Below, piece after piece: positions 26,086-36,015 of a DNA stretch of 64,000 nucleotides (position 1 is its first letter; every line of letters starts with the position of its first letter). Both the position numbers and the translations under genes were made by a program. The DNA comes from GM7GCV1 sp965221105 (GTDB lineage: Bacteria > Pseudomonadota > Gammaproteobacteria > Pseudomonadales > GM7GCV1), in contig OZ244871.1 in NCBI GenBank assembly GCA_965221105.1, positions 1,984,001-2,048,000 of the forward strand, in the 5' to 3' direction. The notes beneath the pieces are model-generated. The model was not told the DNA's origin, ran no database searches, and saw nothing but the letters and a program-made list of their open reading frames with translations.

Positions 26086-26985
26086 TTGGTAAGCCAAAAA
26101 CCCATCTTCCGCCGCGTTCCGGTTGCGTCTGCCAGCCTGGTTTTTTTTGTGCTCATTGGTCTGGCGCTGATTTTCGTCAGCACTTTTACCAGTCTGCTCA
26201 TCCCCGCCCGGGCTTTTTTCGTTGATCTGGTTGCACCCTTTTATCACGTGACTGATGTCCCTTCGGAGGTTCGCGAATGGACAGAGGACAACCTGCTGAG
26301 CCGGGACGAATTGCTGTCCGAGAACGAGCGGTTGGAAAACGAAAATCTGATTCTCCGACGCCGTACGATGACCCTGGCATCGACACAGGCAGAAAACGCA
26401 CGTATGCGTCAGCTTTTAAGTGCCTCTGAACTGGTGGAGGAGCATGTTCTTATCGCAGAGCTGGTGGGTACGCCGCCAGGTACAGAGGCCCATCGATTGA
26501 TTATCGACCGTGGCAGTCTCGATGATGTGCACATCGGACAGCCGGTGATTGATGCCTCAGGCGTCTTTGGTCAGGTAGTCGTTGCAGGTGATGAGACCAG
26601 CGAACTCATTCTGATCTCGGACCCCGAGCATGCACTGCCGGTTGAAGTGCTGCGCAATGGCGCCCGAGCCATTGCCCATGGTACAGGGGACTACGGAGAA
26701 CTGCGATTACGCAATGTGTCGCCGACCCTGGACATACGGGTTGGAGATGAACTTGTCAGCTCCGGGTTTGGGAGAAAATTCCCTCGCGGATATCCGGTGG
26801 GGACGGTGAGCTCCGTGGAGAGACAAAGCTCTTCCCCGTTCATGGATATCAGGATTCTGCCCACAGCTGGATTACAGACGAGCCGCCAGTTGCTTCTGGT
26901 CTTTTCCGAAAAGCGTGAGATAGGCGTACCCGCACCTGACCTGCTTCAAGGGTCTGCGGACTCCAGCGAGGCGCCTGCCCCATAG
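26086..26985 (+). CDS. mreC: Cell-shape protein MreC
   Basis: 299-residue bitopic protein: one membrane helix near residues 13-40 (ASLVFFVLIGLALIFVSTFT), a coiled-coil stretch around residues 75-110 (LLSENERLENENLILRRRTM), then the beta-barrel domain with LIIDRGSLDDVHIGQPVID and VSSGFGRKFPRGYPVGTVSS. It links MreB to the periplasmic elongation machinery. The start is a TTG at 26086; no ATG or GTG in frame lies nearer. Located 55 bases after mreB. Confidence 0.93.
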   Translation: MVSQKPIFRRVPVASASLVFFVLIGLALIFVSTFTSLLIPARAFFVDLVAPFYHVTDVPSEVREWTEDNLLSRDELLSENERLENENLILRRRTMTLASTQAENARMRQLLSASELVEEHVLIAELVGTPPGTEAHRLIIDRGSLDDVHIGQPVIDASGVFGQVVVAGDETSELILISDPEHALPVEVLRNGARAIAHGTGDYGELRLRNVSPTLDIRVGDELVSSGFGRKFPRGYPVGTVSSVERQSSSPFMDIRILPTAGLQTSRQLLLVFSEKREIGVPAPDLLQGSADSSEAPAP

Positions 26986-26996
26986 GCGGGGGCAGT

Positions 26997-27494
26997 ATGC
27001 AGGATCTCCACCTGAAATTATCCGACTGGCTGCTTCTGCTGCCCCTGTCGCTGTTCGTGTATCTTATAGGTATGCCTGGTCCGGTGCATCTGAGCCTGGA
27101 TGCGCCGGCACTGATGGTCGTTCTATTCTCCCTGCATCGTGCCAAAGGGTTGCCGCTGTCTTGTGCATTTGGAGTGGGACTGATCCAGGACATATTTTCC
27201 CTGGCCCCCTTGGGGCAGCACGCCATCGGTCTGGTCGTACTAGCGTACCTGACCCAGGTGTTCCGGGATCGATTCCGGATCCTGGATCCAGTCAGACAGT
27301 TGCCGCCGCTTTTTTGTGCACTCCTGTTGGTCAAATTCATACACGGATGGGTTGCGGCACTTGGATTTGGTCAGTTTCCCGCGGGTTCTTCTTTTCTATC
27401 GGTGCTGGTCACCGGGGTGTTGTGGGTCCCTCTGGCCCATATGAGTTTCCGTCTGCTTCGGCGACGCCGGCTGCACCAAAAGGGCATCAGCTAA
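26997..27494 (+). CDS. mreD: Rod-shape membrane protein MreD
   Basis: 165-residue polytopic protein with about five membrane segments. GLIQDIFSLAPLGQHAIGLV and VVLAYLTQVFRDRFRILDP match the family. It is a partner of MreC in the elongasome. Its TAA shares one base with the ATG of maf. Confidence 0.9.
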   Translation: MQDLHLKLSDWLLLLPLSLFVYLIGMPGPVHLSLDAPALMVVLFSLHRAKGLPLSCAFGVGLIQDIFSLAPLGQHAIGLVVLAYLTQVFRDRFRILDPVRQLPPLFCALLLVKFIHGWVAALGFGQFPAGSSFLSVLVTGVLWVPLAHMSFRLLRRRRLHQKGIS

Positions 27495-28066
27495 TGCTGG
27501 TGCTGGCGTCTGCTTCTCCGCGCAGGGCTGATTTGCTGGGCCTGCTCTGTGCGGATTTCAGCATTGCACCTGCACAGATTGATGAAACCGTGCTGCCAGA
27601 GGAGTGCCCGGAATCCTATGTGCAGCGCATGTCCATTGAAAAAGCCCGGGCCGCTGCATCCGCGGTCGGTGAATCTGCAGCCGTTCTGGCAGCGGATACG
27701 AGCGTTTTGGTTGATGATCGGATTCTGGGAAAACCGCTGAATTTTGCTGGTTTTGCTGCCATGATGCAGTCTCTTTCCGGGCGTGAACACAGAGTGTTGA
27801 CCTCAGTATCCCTGCTGGTGGGAGAGGAGGAGGACGCTGTACTGAGCGACAGCAGAGTCCAGTTTGCAACCCTGTCGAAAGCAGACATCCGGTGGTACTG
27901 GAAAACCGGCGAACCAGCCGATAAGGCAGGTGGATATGGTATTCAGGGTCTCGGCGGACGCTTTGTCGTGTCCATTCGTGGCAGTTACAGTGGCATTGTT
28001 GGGTTGCCGCTCCACGAGACTGCTGCACTGCTGGCCAGGGTGGGCATACTGAATACAGCCCGGTAG
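27494..28066 (+). CDS. maf: Maf-family nucleoside triphosphate pyrophosphatase (YhdE-like)
   Basis: 190-residue house-cleaning enzyme; the YhdE subgroup hydrolyses dTTP and UTP. Marks: LVLASASPRRADLLGLL at the N-terminus, VLAADTSVLVDDRILGKP, and DKAGGYGIQGLGGRFV. The start at 27494 (TAATG overlap with mreD) gives the canonical N-terminus; the frame is open further upstream only by chance. Subgroup choice rests on genome position next to mreD and rng. Confidence 0.9.
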   Translation: MLVLASASPRRADLLGLLCADFSIAPAQIDETVLPEECPESYVQRMSIEKARAAASAVGESAAVLAADTSVLVDDRILGKPLNFAGFAAMMQSLSGREHRVLTSVSLLVGEEEDAVLSDSRVQFATLSKADIRWYWKTGEPADKAGGYGIQGLGGRFVVSIRGSYSGIVGLPLHETAALLARVGILNTAR

Positions 28067-28123
28067 AGCGGGGAAATCGCGTACTATCCGGAAACCGGCT
28101 TTGACAACAACCAGTTTCGGCAC

Positions 28124-29614
28124 ATGAGCGAAGAGCTACTGATCAATGTGACACCAAACGAGACCCGGGTTGCGCTGGTGGAAAATGGTGTTGTGCTGGA
28201 AGTTCATCTGGAGCGGGAGCGAGGCTCAAGCATGGTGGGCAATATATATCAGGGCACGGTTGTCAGGGTATTGCCGGGTATGCAGGCAGCCTTTGTTGAT
28301 ATTGGTCTGGAGCGCAGTGGTTTTCTGCACGCATCCGATATTCCCCTGCTTGATGGCGAGGGCATGGAGCTTCCTGAGGAGGAGAAGGCTGCCAGCATTG
28401 ATGACCGGGTGTACGAAGGTAAAAAGTTACTGGTGCAGGTCATAAAAGCTCCCCTGGGAACCAAGGGCGCGCGACTGACAACCCACCTCTCCATCAGTTC
28501 GCGCTATCTGGTGTACATGCCCCAGAATTCCAATATAGGTGTGTCTCAGCGGATTGACCAGGACGAACGCCAGCGGCTGCGCGATCTTGCAACCGCGATC
28601 ATTGACGAGCATGAAGAAATCGGCTCGGGCGGGTTTATCGTTCGCACGGTTGCAGAAGGTGCCACGCGTGCTGAACTCTGTGCCGACATGCTCTTTCTGC
28701 AGAGACTCTGGCGTGATCTGCACACAGAAAAGATTGAGTCTGCAGCGGGTTCTCCCGAACCAAAGTGGGTCTACCGCGAGATGCCACTGGCACTGCGAGC
28801 CCTGCGTGATCTCTCGCATCCCAATCTGGAAAAAATCCGCGTGGACACCCATGAGGCCTACGAACAGGTGATTCAATTTACCAGCCGCTACTCCCCCGAA
28901 CTGAGCAATCGGGTGTTCCTCTATCAGGGCCTGCGTCCACTTTTCGACCTCTACAGCGTTGAAGATGAAATACAAAAGGCATTGCTGAAGCGTGTGGACC
29001 TCAAATCCGGAGGCTATTTGATCATTGAGCAGACTGAGGCCATGACCACGGTCGACGTGAATACGGGAACCTACGTTGGCAGTCGCAACCTTGAGGAAAC
29101 CATTTTCAAGACCAACCTGGAGGCAGCCTCGGCCCTGTCGCGACAGCTTCGCCTGAGAAATCTGGGTGGCATTATCATCGTTGATTTTATCGATATGCTG
29201 GATGCCGAGCATCGCCGCCAGGTTCAGCGCACTTTCGAAAAGGCGCTGGAGAAAGATCGCGCAAGGACACAGTTGACCGGCGTTTCGGATCTCGGACTGA
29301 TCGAGATGACGCGCAAACGCAGCCGGGAGAGCTTGGGACAATCACTCTGTGAAGCCTGCCCACAATGTGATGGGCTGGGTCAGATAAAATCAGCCGAGAC
29401 CATCTGTCTGGAAATATTCCGGGAGATTGCACGTGAAGCCCGGCAGTATGAGTGCGACAAGCTGTTGGTGCAGGCTTCGCAGACGGTCGTTGACAGGTTG
29501 CTCGACGAAGAGTCCGATAATGTCGCCGAACTGGAGACAGTTGTCGGCCGGCCTATAGAACTCGAGGTAGAGACGCTCTATGGTCAGGAGCAGTATGACA
29601 TCATCCCCGTGTGA
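28124..29614 (+). CDS. rng: Ribonuclease G
   Basis: 496-residue endoribonuclease (CafA) that processes the 16S rRNA 5' end and degrades some mRNAs. N-terminal MSEELLINVTPNETRVALVE and the S1 domain (GNIYQGTVVRVLPGMQAAFV) are followed by the catalytic core with Asp in AMTTVDVNTGTYVG and IIIVDFIDMLD. The zinc-link motif is CEACPQCDGLG. Lacks the long C-terminal scaffold of RNase E, so RNase G. It follows maf by 57 bases. Confidence 0.94.
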   Translation: MSEELLINVTPNETRVALVENGVVLEVHLERERGSSMVGNIYQGTVVRVLPGMQAAFVDIGLERSGFLHASDIPLLDGEGMELPEEEKAASIDDRVYEGKKLLVQVIKAPLGTKGARLTTHLSISSRYLVYMPQNSNIGVSQRIDQDERQRLRDLATAIIDEHEEIGSGGFIVRTVAEGATRAELCADMLFLQRLWRDLHTEKIESAAGSPEPKWVYREMPLALRALRDLSHPNLEKIRVDTHEAYEQVIQFTSRYSPELSNRVFLYQGLRPLFDLYSVEDEIQKALLKRVDLKSGGYLIIEQTEAMTTVDVNTGTYVGSRNLEETIFKTNLEAASALSRQLRLRNLGGIIIVDFIDMLDAEHRRQVQRTFEKALEKDRARTQLTGVSDLGLIEMTRKRSRESLGQSLCEACPQCDGLGQIKSAETICLEIFREIAREARQYECDKLLVQASQTVVDRLLDEESDNVAELETVVGRPIELEVETLYGQEQYDIIPV

Positions 29615-29689
29615 TCTGCCTGTTCACGGCAGTGACGGGTTCTCCGCATCCGGGGTGTGTGCTGCGGCATGCGAGATTGGGGCTGAGCT

Positions 29690-32600
29690 TTGAGACGGGT
29701 ACTCCGCCACGGATTCCATTTCACCCGCTGGACCTTTGCACTGGTGATCGTGGTGGTCACACTCACCCTTTTGGGTGCTCGTGCGATGAGCGATTACATC
29801 GAGAACTATACCAGCGATATTCTCGAGCAGCTCTCGGAAGTGCTCGGTGTTCCAGTTGAGGTGGAATCTGTTGCCGCCGAATGGCATGGTCTGAGCCCAT
29901 CGGTGTACGTGCGGGGTATCAGGCTGGGCCAGGGCATTGATGAGTCAACCATTGCCGGGTTGATTGTCAAACCGGATGTACTGTCCAGTATCAAAAATCG
30001 AACGCTGATATGGTCGCGACTTGAAGCCGAGGCCATGGACATGCGCGTTGCCGAATTACCCTCAGGGGGCTGGGGGCTGGCTGGCATTGAGATTGGAGGT
30101 GGTCGCGAGAGCAACTACATTGAACAAATGTTGCTTGAAAGCAGCCTGGTTCTGGTAGTCGATGCGAGTTTCCGGATTCGTTTGCTGAGCGGTCAATCGA
30201 TTGGTCTCCAGATTGATGAACTCAGTTTCAGAAATGCCCTCGGGTTCCACCGGCTGATAATGGATGCGGAGTTTGGATCATCCGGAAACACACTCGATTT
30301 TGTTGCCGAGCTTACCGGAACAGCCACCCGCTTTACAGAGCTCGACGGGCTGGCGTATCTCAATCTGGATGCTGGAGACATCAGCGACATCTACCTGGCG
30401 CTGGGTGAGCGGTTCCTACCCGAACGGGTGCTCAGGATTGATCAGGCACCAACCCTCAAGGCCGAGCTCTGGGCAAATTTTCGTGCTCATCAGGATATCC
30501 AGTGGCAGGGAACCATGGTCGTGGACAGGGTGCCAGAGGATGTGGCTCCAGGTTCGGGTTCTGGAAAGGTAACGGCTGATCTGGTGGCAACCTATTCGAC
30601 GCATTCGCTGCGAGTGGACTTTCTTGACAGCCGGCTGGAGCAGGTTGGGGGGAGTGTACAGTTGCCTGATTTCCGGTTCGAGCGCATACACTCTGGCGAC
30701 AGCATTGAGTTGGGACTGGTGGTGCCGGAACTGGACCTGATCTGGCTGGGAGAACAACTGGAACACTCTTCTTTCAGCACTGCGGTCTCGCCTGCATATG
30801 CCACGCTCAATCCTCGCGGCGTTATCAAAAATGCGAGGATTGACAGGTTGGGAAAGGCATTCTTCCGGCCGCGCTTTTCCGGGCACCTGAAATCGGTCAG
30901 CCTCGATAGTTATGAGGGTGCGCCTGCTGTTCGTAATCTGGATGCATTTGTGGTTGCGGACAACAGTTCTGGCAGTTTGAGCATCAACAGTGCGGCCGAT
31001 AGGGAACCGACATCCATTCTGTATCCGGGCACCTTTGACACCTGGATCGAACATCCTCATCTCAGCGGCACAGTCAGCTGGCAGCTGGATGCGAACCGGG
31101 GCTCTGTGCATGTCTTTGCCGACCATATCGGTGTGAGGATTGGGGAGGGGCGAATGCGAGGAGCCTTCCTTGTGGACATCCCAACCCGGACGGAAACCCC
31201 CGGGGGTGTTGACCTCACTCTGCAATTGGGCTTCAGTGGCCTCGCAGCGCAGGATAGTCGCCACCTGATCCCGGACATTCTGCCCACAGCGCTCACCCGG
31301 TGGCTGGATCAGGCCATAGTGGCCGCACAGGTATCTGAAGCAGGCATTGTGTACAGAGGCCCTGTCAGGGGCAGCCTCCATGATCGCAGGTCGACACAGG
31401 TTCGCCTTGCTCTGGATGACAGCGAGCTGCAGTTTCTGGATCATTGGCCAAACTTGAAACGGGCTCGTGCTCAGGTCTGGGTCTCCAATGCACGGGTCTG
31501 GGGACGCGCTGATTCCGGATCCCTGCTCAACCTTGATATCAGCGATGTCGAGCTGGAGATCAATCCTTCGCCGGAATCACAGTCATCCGGCAGAGAGCTT
31601 GCCCTAACCGCAACCGCCCGGGGACCATCGGACAGTGGCCTGCAACTGGTAACGTTCACTGGTCTGCGGGACCAGGTTGGGAGCAGGCTGGACAGGTTGA
31701 GGCTTGATGGGCAGATGACCGCAGATCTGGAGCTGAGCATGCCCCTGCAGACCGAACTGGACACCGAACACCTGCAGATTGATGTAGCTATCGGTATCGA
31801 CAACAACCGGCTCGTGCTGGAGGATGCAGACCTGTCTCTGGAATCACTGAGTGGGGTCGTGCGCTATGGTTCCGCAGGCCTGGTGGCGGATCGCCTGGAC
31901 GCGATACTCTGGGAAAGGCCCCTGCGGATCGGGCTGGTCGAAAACCAGGTCAGGCAGCAGCTGACTATCTCCACCGAGGGTGATGTTGCCATATCTGATC
32001 TGGCCGTCTGGCTGGAAATGCCGCTCCTGAATTCACTCGATGGCATCGCGAAGGTCAAGGGGGCTATGGAGTTTGATCTCGGCACCGCAGATGAGCCGGA
32101 TCGGTACCTGTTCTCCGCGGACATGCGGCAGGTGGCATCGGATTTTCCCTATCCCCTTGACAAACAGCAGGGCGAAAGTGCTCCACTGGAAGTCAGGGTT
32201 GAAGACGGCGAGCAGCGCCTGACCAGGCTTGATTGGCGCCTCGCCAACAGCCTCGCTGGTGAGAAGGAGGGTGCCACTGATGCAGACGTACTTCAAATCG
32301 AACTGGTTGAACCCGGTCGCTCATCCGGCGAAGATGCGGGACTCGTTCAGGGACGCATGGCACTTGGCAGTGACCTGCCGGATTTCTTCCCGGGCACATT
32401 GCGAGGCCAGATCAATATTCCAACGCTGGCAGCGGATGAGTGGCTGGATACCCTGCAGGATGTTCTTCAGGACAATCAACTGCAGGATCCGGGTGACTAC
32501 GGCACCCTGCTTGGTCTGCAACCGGACATCAGCTTTCATTTTGAGGATCTGCGCCACGGCGGAACCCGGTACGGAGCAACCCGGGTTCATCTGGGGTACG

Positions 32601-33631
32601 AACCCGATACCTGGCAACTGGGATTAGCCAACGACTACGGGTCGGTGCGCTACCGCCATTTTTTGTCCGAGGACTTGCCTCTGGTGACGGTTGAGACTCT
32701 GCTCGTCGACGAGTATCTGGCCCATATCGAAGAGCTGGACTCGGATGGTGGCGACGGCAGCCTGACTGGTCTGATTGATCCGCGCCGGATCCCGCCGATG
32801 CGGCTGGACATTGAGTCTGTCACTATTGCCGGCGCAGAACGAGGCCAGTGGCAGGCTGTGCTTCGCCCGACTGAACAGGGTTTGTGGATCGGTGATCTCC
32901 GCGGTGGAATGGGCAGCGCCCGGCTTGATGATGAGGCGGGATCATCGCTTTTCTGGGGTGTCGATGGCAGGGGCGCGTTCACTGAACTGAACCTGACGTG
33001 CAAGTACGAAGACATTGGTGATCTGTTTCGCCTGATGGATACGGAGCCGCCGCTGGACAGTTCCCAGGGCGTGTTTTATGCCAGTCTGAACTACCGGGGT
33101 GCGCCTTATGAATACGCCGGTTCCAGCATCAATGGCATTATGGGCGTACATGCAGAGCGTGGTGGTTTTTTCAACAGCAATGAAAACGTCAACGCTCTGC
33201 TCAAAACTGTGGGGTTGTTCAATGTAACATCCTGGACCAGGCGGTTGCGGTTGGACTTTGGTGACGTGACCGCGTCGGGGACGCCCTACGATGATTTGAT
33301 CGGCGACTTTATTATTGAAGACAGCCTGATCAGCACCCTCACACCCGTCGATGTGGAGCTCTCTTCAGGTTCTATGCTCTTTGATGGGGACGTCGATCTG
33401 CATTCGGAGACCGTGGATGCCCGTCTGGTGGTTACCCTGCCAGCGCGGCAGAATATGACCTGGATCGCCGCGCTTGTGGCGGGCCTGCCGGCCGCAGCGG
33501 GAGTCTGGTTGGCCGGACGGATTTTCGATGACGAGCTGGATAGCCTGTCCAGCGTCAGCTATCGCATTGAAGGATCTCTTGATGAGCCCAATGTGACAAC
33601 CGAAAAAATGTTCGAATCCACCATCAACTGA
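29690..33631 (+). CDS. yhdP: YhdP family AsmA-like phospholipid transport protein
   Basis: 1313-residue inner-membrane-anchored periplasmic protein (DUF3971 and AsmA-like C-terminus, TIGR02099). One N-terminal helix (TRWTFALVIVVVTLTLLGA) is followed by a long beta-rich body with the marker YIENYTSDILEQLSEVLGVP. The C-terminus reads GGFFNSNENVNALLKTVGLF, VVTLPARQNMTWIAALVAGL and VWLAGRIFDDELDSLSSVSY. E. coli YhdP with TamB and YdbH supports phospholipid movement to the outer membrane. It starts at a TTG (29690). In relatives nit and tldD come next; here the backbone breaks. Confidence 0.92.
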   Translation: MRRVLRHGFHFTRWTFALVIVVVTLTLLGARAMSDYIENYTSDILEQLSEVLGVPVEVESVAAEWHGLSPSVYVRGIRLGQGIDESTIAGLIVKPDVLSSIKNRTLIWSRLEAEAMDMRVAELPSGGWGLAGIEIGGGRESNYIEQMLLESSLVLVVDASFRIRLLSGQSIGLQIDELSFRNALGFHRLIMDAEFGSSGNTLDFVAELTGTATRFTELDGLAYLNLDAGDISDIYLALGERFLPERVLRIDQAPTLKAELWANFRAHQDIQWQGTMVVDRVPEDVAPGSGSGKVTADLVATYSTHSLRVDFLDSRLEQVGGSVQLPDFRFERIHSGDSIELGLVVPELDLIWLGEQLEHSSFSTAVSPAYATLNPRGVIKNARIDRLGKAFFRPRFSGHLKSVSLDSYEGAPAVRNLDAFVVADNSSGSLSINSAADREPTSILYPGTFDTWIEHPHLSGTVSWQLDANRGSVHVFADHIGVRIGEGRMRGAFLVDIPTRTETPGGVDLTLQLGFSGLAAQDSRHLIPDILPTALTRWLDQAIVAAQVSEAGIVYRGPVRGSLHDRRSTQVRLALDDSELQFLDHWPNLKRARAQVWVSNARVWGRADSGSLLNLDISDVELEINPSPESQSSGRELALTATARGPSDSGLQLVTFTGLRDQVGSRLDRLRLDGQMTADLELSMPLQTELDTEHLQIDVAIGIDNNRLVLEDADLSLESLSGVVRYGSAGLVADRLDAILWERPLRIGLVENQVRQQLTISTEGDVAISDLAVWLEMPLLNSLDGIAKVKGAMEFDLGTADEPDRYLFSADMRQVASDFPYPLDKQQGESAPLEVRVEDGEQRLTRLDWRLANSLAGEKEGATDADVLQIELVEPGRSSGEDAGLVQGRMALGSDLPDFFPGTLRGQINIPTLAADEWLDTLQDVLQDNQLQDPGDYGTLLGLQPDISFHFEDLRHGGTRYGATRVHLGYEPDTWQLGLANDYGSVRYRHFLSEDLPLVTVETLLVDEYLAHIEELDSDGGDGSLTGLIDPRRIPPMRLDIESVTIAGAERGQWQAVLRPTEQGLWIGDLRGGMGSARLDDEAGSSLFWGVDGRGAFTELNLTCKYEDIGDLFRLMDTEPPLDSSQGVFYASLNYRGAPYEYAGSSINGIMGVHAERGGFFNSNENVNALLKTVGLFNVTSWTRRLRLDFGDVTASGTPYDDLIGDFIIEDSLISTLTPVDVELSSGSMLFDGDVDLHSETVDARLVVTLPARQNMTWIAALVAGLPAAAGVWLAGRIFDDELDSLSSVSYRIEGSLDEPNVTTEKMFESTIN

Positions 33632-33811
33632 TATGTCGCATATCACAATCTCGTGACTTCGGGTGCCCGCGGGGTCGATAAAAACCGGACCACTATCCGC
33701 ACGGAATGACGGACCCTCTTTGCGCCTCCCTGCGCCGAGCTGATTCCGATCCAGATGTGCTTCACAGCGGATGCACTGAATACTGCGTTCTCGATCTCGC
33801 TTTCTGGTTCC
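33632..33811. other. Junction between yhdP and the accessory island
   Basis: 180 bases with no intact gene. A short stretch at about 33736-33790 translates as ELIPIQMCFTADALNTAF, which faintly recalls the N-terminus of Nit-type carbon-nitrogen hydrolases, the usual next gene. This is too short to claim. Confidence 0.3.
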
Positions 33812-34501
33812 TCAATCAGCTTGAAATTGCACCTGGCCGTCTTGGAGTGTCACCAGGAACTCATTCTCGGCTTGTGGTTCCGAGAGTGCCGTTTGTGTGA
33901 ATACCGGGACGCATGTCCCTTCGGGATTCCGGGCAGAGGTCGTCAGGAAGCCATCGTAACCACGTTTCACCGCATCGCGAGCGAGGCTCTGGCAAAAAGG
34001 GTATCCTGAACTCGTGCTGCTTGTCAGATCAGTGTGCTTACTTTCTTTTCCACGCAGGTCCGCCGTCATTCCTCTATAGCCGCACGCCATGAGCCGGTAC
34101 GCCCGGGGATCCGGATCCTCGACAGGATCACCGCCTTGCTCGCACAGGTGGTATGCGATCTCCTTCTTGCAGGTTGCTTCCTCGAGAGCCGAATAATAGA
34201 CGGGAAACGATCCATCTCCGAAGCGGCCTTCAGGATAGGGCGGGTTCCTGTCGGGGCGGGGCCGAAACGCCTTATCCAGGACTTCTCCAGGGGTACAGGG
34301 TGTCTTTGCTGAAATGAGGGGAAGCACATCATCCAGGTCTTGTGATCGGATCCCGCGCCGGAGCAGGATGGTTCTCGCCGAATCACCTTGATCTGGTACA
34401 GAAACAATCCGCCCGACGGTTGCGCTTTCCTGCGCGACCGGGCACTCATCTAACACTTCTAACACTGGATCAAAGCCCACGTTCGCGTTCGACCATCCCA
34501 T
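33812..34501 (-). CDS. RES-domain toxin
   Basis: 229 residues. The RES domain shows NPPYPEGRFGDGSFPVYYSA with the conserved Arg and LEEATCKKEIAYHL with the Glu; a late Ser-containing block (SGYPFCQSLARDAVKRGYDG) follows. Known RES toxins (MbcT, ParT types) degrade NAD+ or ADP-ribosylate a target. The ATG at 34501 overlaps the end of the antitoxin gene by 32 bases. The overlap and order (antitoxin first) are usual for this toxin-antitoxin class. Whether it depletes NAD+ is inferred from the family. Confidence 0.82.
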   Translation of the reverse strand: MGWSNANVGFDPVLEVLDECPVAQESATVGRIVSVPDQGDSARTILLRRGIRSQDLDDVLPLISAKTPCTPGEVLDKAFRPRPDRNPPYPEGRFGDGSFPVYYSALEEATCKKEIAYHLCEQGGDPVEDPDPRAYRLMACGYRGMTADLRGKESKHTDLTSSTSSGYPFCQSLARDAVKRGYDGFLTTSARNPEGTCVPVFTQTALSEPQAENEFLVTLQDGQVQFQAD

Positions 34502-34883
34502 TGACCATGATCAGGGCGTTCATGTCCCCCTCGAGCATGCGATCCAGCGGTGACTTTCCGTCGAGAGCGGTTCTTCCGCGCCGTAACCATCGATTCTCCG
34601 CGGCCATGTTCTCTCCGTAAAGGATGGCGAGCCCAACGCTGATCGCAATGACATAGCCTGCCCGGTCCCTTGCGTCGCGAGTAAGAGCCCGTACGCGACC
34701 CTGCAGCACCAGTCTGCCAGTGCTGTCCCTAGGCGGATAGCCCAGGAGGGTCAGCTGTTCATCCTCGTTCAGGCCCCAGCGCATGCACGTATCGATGAAG
34801 ACCCTGGGGACACCTCGTGGTTCACAGAGTTCCGACTGGCTTTGGGGCTGCAAGTCAATGCGCGGGGCCCAGTCGCCTATCAT
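34470..34883 (-). CDS. Xre/MbcA/ParS-type antitoxin
   Basis: 137 residues from the ATG at 34883; the frame is open further upstream but those residues look random. An N-terminal Xre-like helical part (FIDTCMRWGLNEDEQLTLLG) is followed by the toxin-binding domain with YVIAISVGLAILYGENMAAE and the hallmark RRGRTALDGKSPLDRMLEGD. It neutralises the RES toxin and normally represses its own operon. The promoter should lie in 34884-35085, where I find no clear motif. Confidence 0.82.
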   Translation of the reverse strand: MIGDWAPRIDLQPQSQSELCEPRGVPRVFIDTCMRWGLNEDEQLTLLGYPPRDSTGRLVLQGRVRALTRDARDRAGYVIAISVGLAILYGENMAAENRWLRRGRTALDGKSPLDRMLEGDMNALIMVNGMVERERGL

Positions 34884-35085
34884 TGATTGGATATTGGCCA
34901 AGCCTGCATTTTCCAGCCAAAACTCCGCATTTTTCTTGGAACTGGAATGTTTGTAGATATGAGGTTTTCCGGTTTGCTGTGTGTGGAAATGATGGTCCTG
35001 GGGGGGCAACTTCTGATTGCCCTGGCGCAAACGCCCATTCGCATTCAACGTTGACGGACTTTCGGTAGAAATAGGCTGTTCCAAC

Positions 35086-35772
35086 TTACCACTCCAGATC
35101 CAGAACGCCCATGGAGCCTTCCCAAACAGAGACAAGCCGATCGAGCCAATACCCAAAGTCATGGCCTTCATCTACACTGAAGAAGTCCATGTAAATGCCC
35201 GCATATAGTCCATTATTAAATCTTTGGCTTTGTTCCAGGGTGCATGTGGCGCGCCACGTGTGGTCGGGGGCCAAAACGTCGAACCGGGCGCCCGGTAGAA
35301 CCCCCATTCCCGCGTCTCCAAAGGCATTGCCCGATCTCAGGATCGCGTATTGGGCTAGATAGTCAGTGACCGCCATATCGTCGGGGATTGTACCGTGACT
35401 GTGCATGCTGGCCTGAACCGATGCATAGTTGTGGTCCGGGAACGTTTGCCTGAACGCGGAGACAATCTTTCCCACGATATTCTGGACCATCCCCGAGTCT
35501 TCTGGAGCCAAGTTCGGAAAATCCATGGATATCCTGTCCGCGTACAGTGCTACATTTTTTGAGCCACCGAATACATTGTAGCGGGCCACGACTTCACCCA
35601 GATTATTGCTGGCTAGGGCATTGAAGTCACCGGGGTCTATGTGAATGTCCTTGGAGAGTGCGTTGTGAATCATCGCGAAGAATTTCGGCGCAACACCTTG
35701 CCAATCAAAAAAGACTGGCGATACGTTAATGCTCACGTGTCCACTACTCCGTATAGGTGTCACTTTCAGCAT
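35086..35772 (-). CDS. Hypothetical protein of unknown family
   Basis: 228 residues, soluble, beta/alpha mixture, no signal peptide or membrane segment. Visible pieces are VSPVFFDWQGVAPKFFAMIH, LGEVVARYNVFGGSKNVALY and a Trp-rich tail (YWLDRLVSVWEGSMGVLDLEW). I do not recognise it. It lies upstream of the Xre/RES pair in the same direction with a 200-base gap. Sustained codon structure supports a real gene. It is unusually rich in Asn, His and Phe for this genome and probably acquired. Confidence 0.5.
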   Translation of the reverse strand: MLKVTPIRSSGHVSINVSPVFFDWQGVAPKFFAMIHNALSKDIHIDPGDFNALASNNLGEVVARYNVFGGSKNVALYADRISMDFPNLAPEDSGMVQNIVGKIVSAFRQTFPDHNYASVQASMHSHGTIPDDMAVTDYLAQYAILRSGNAFGDAGMGVLPGARFDVLAPDHTWRATCTLEQSQRFNNGLYAGIYMDFFSVDEGHDFGYWLDRLVSVWEGSMGVLDLEW

Positions 35773-36015
35773 TGATGTTGTCTCACTTCCAGTTCAAAGT
35801 CCGCCATCAGCCATCTACAGTGCGACGGTTCCATGACCCGAGGTTGGGAAGAATAAACGCCCTTCTCAGACAAGTCCAACAGCTTCTGGTTGCAGCTGAG
35901 CTCAAAGAGTACATTTCGTTCAATGCAAGAAATCATCCATCGGGGAGATTTTTTCTCGAAACACTTTGTGGTACACCGTTTCCACCCCTCTCCCCCGTAG
36001 CCTGCTCAAGCCAGA
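35773..36015. other. Gap without a recognisable gene
   Basis: 243 bases between the unknown gene and the mcrC remnant. No frame with support. Confidence 0.35.

Noticed and set aside
30416..31444. 342-codon minus-strand frame inside yhdP
   Set aside because: Antisense shadow of yhdP, which is continuous and recognisable on the plus strand.
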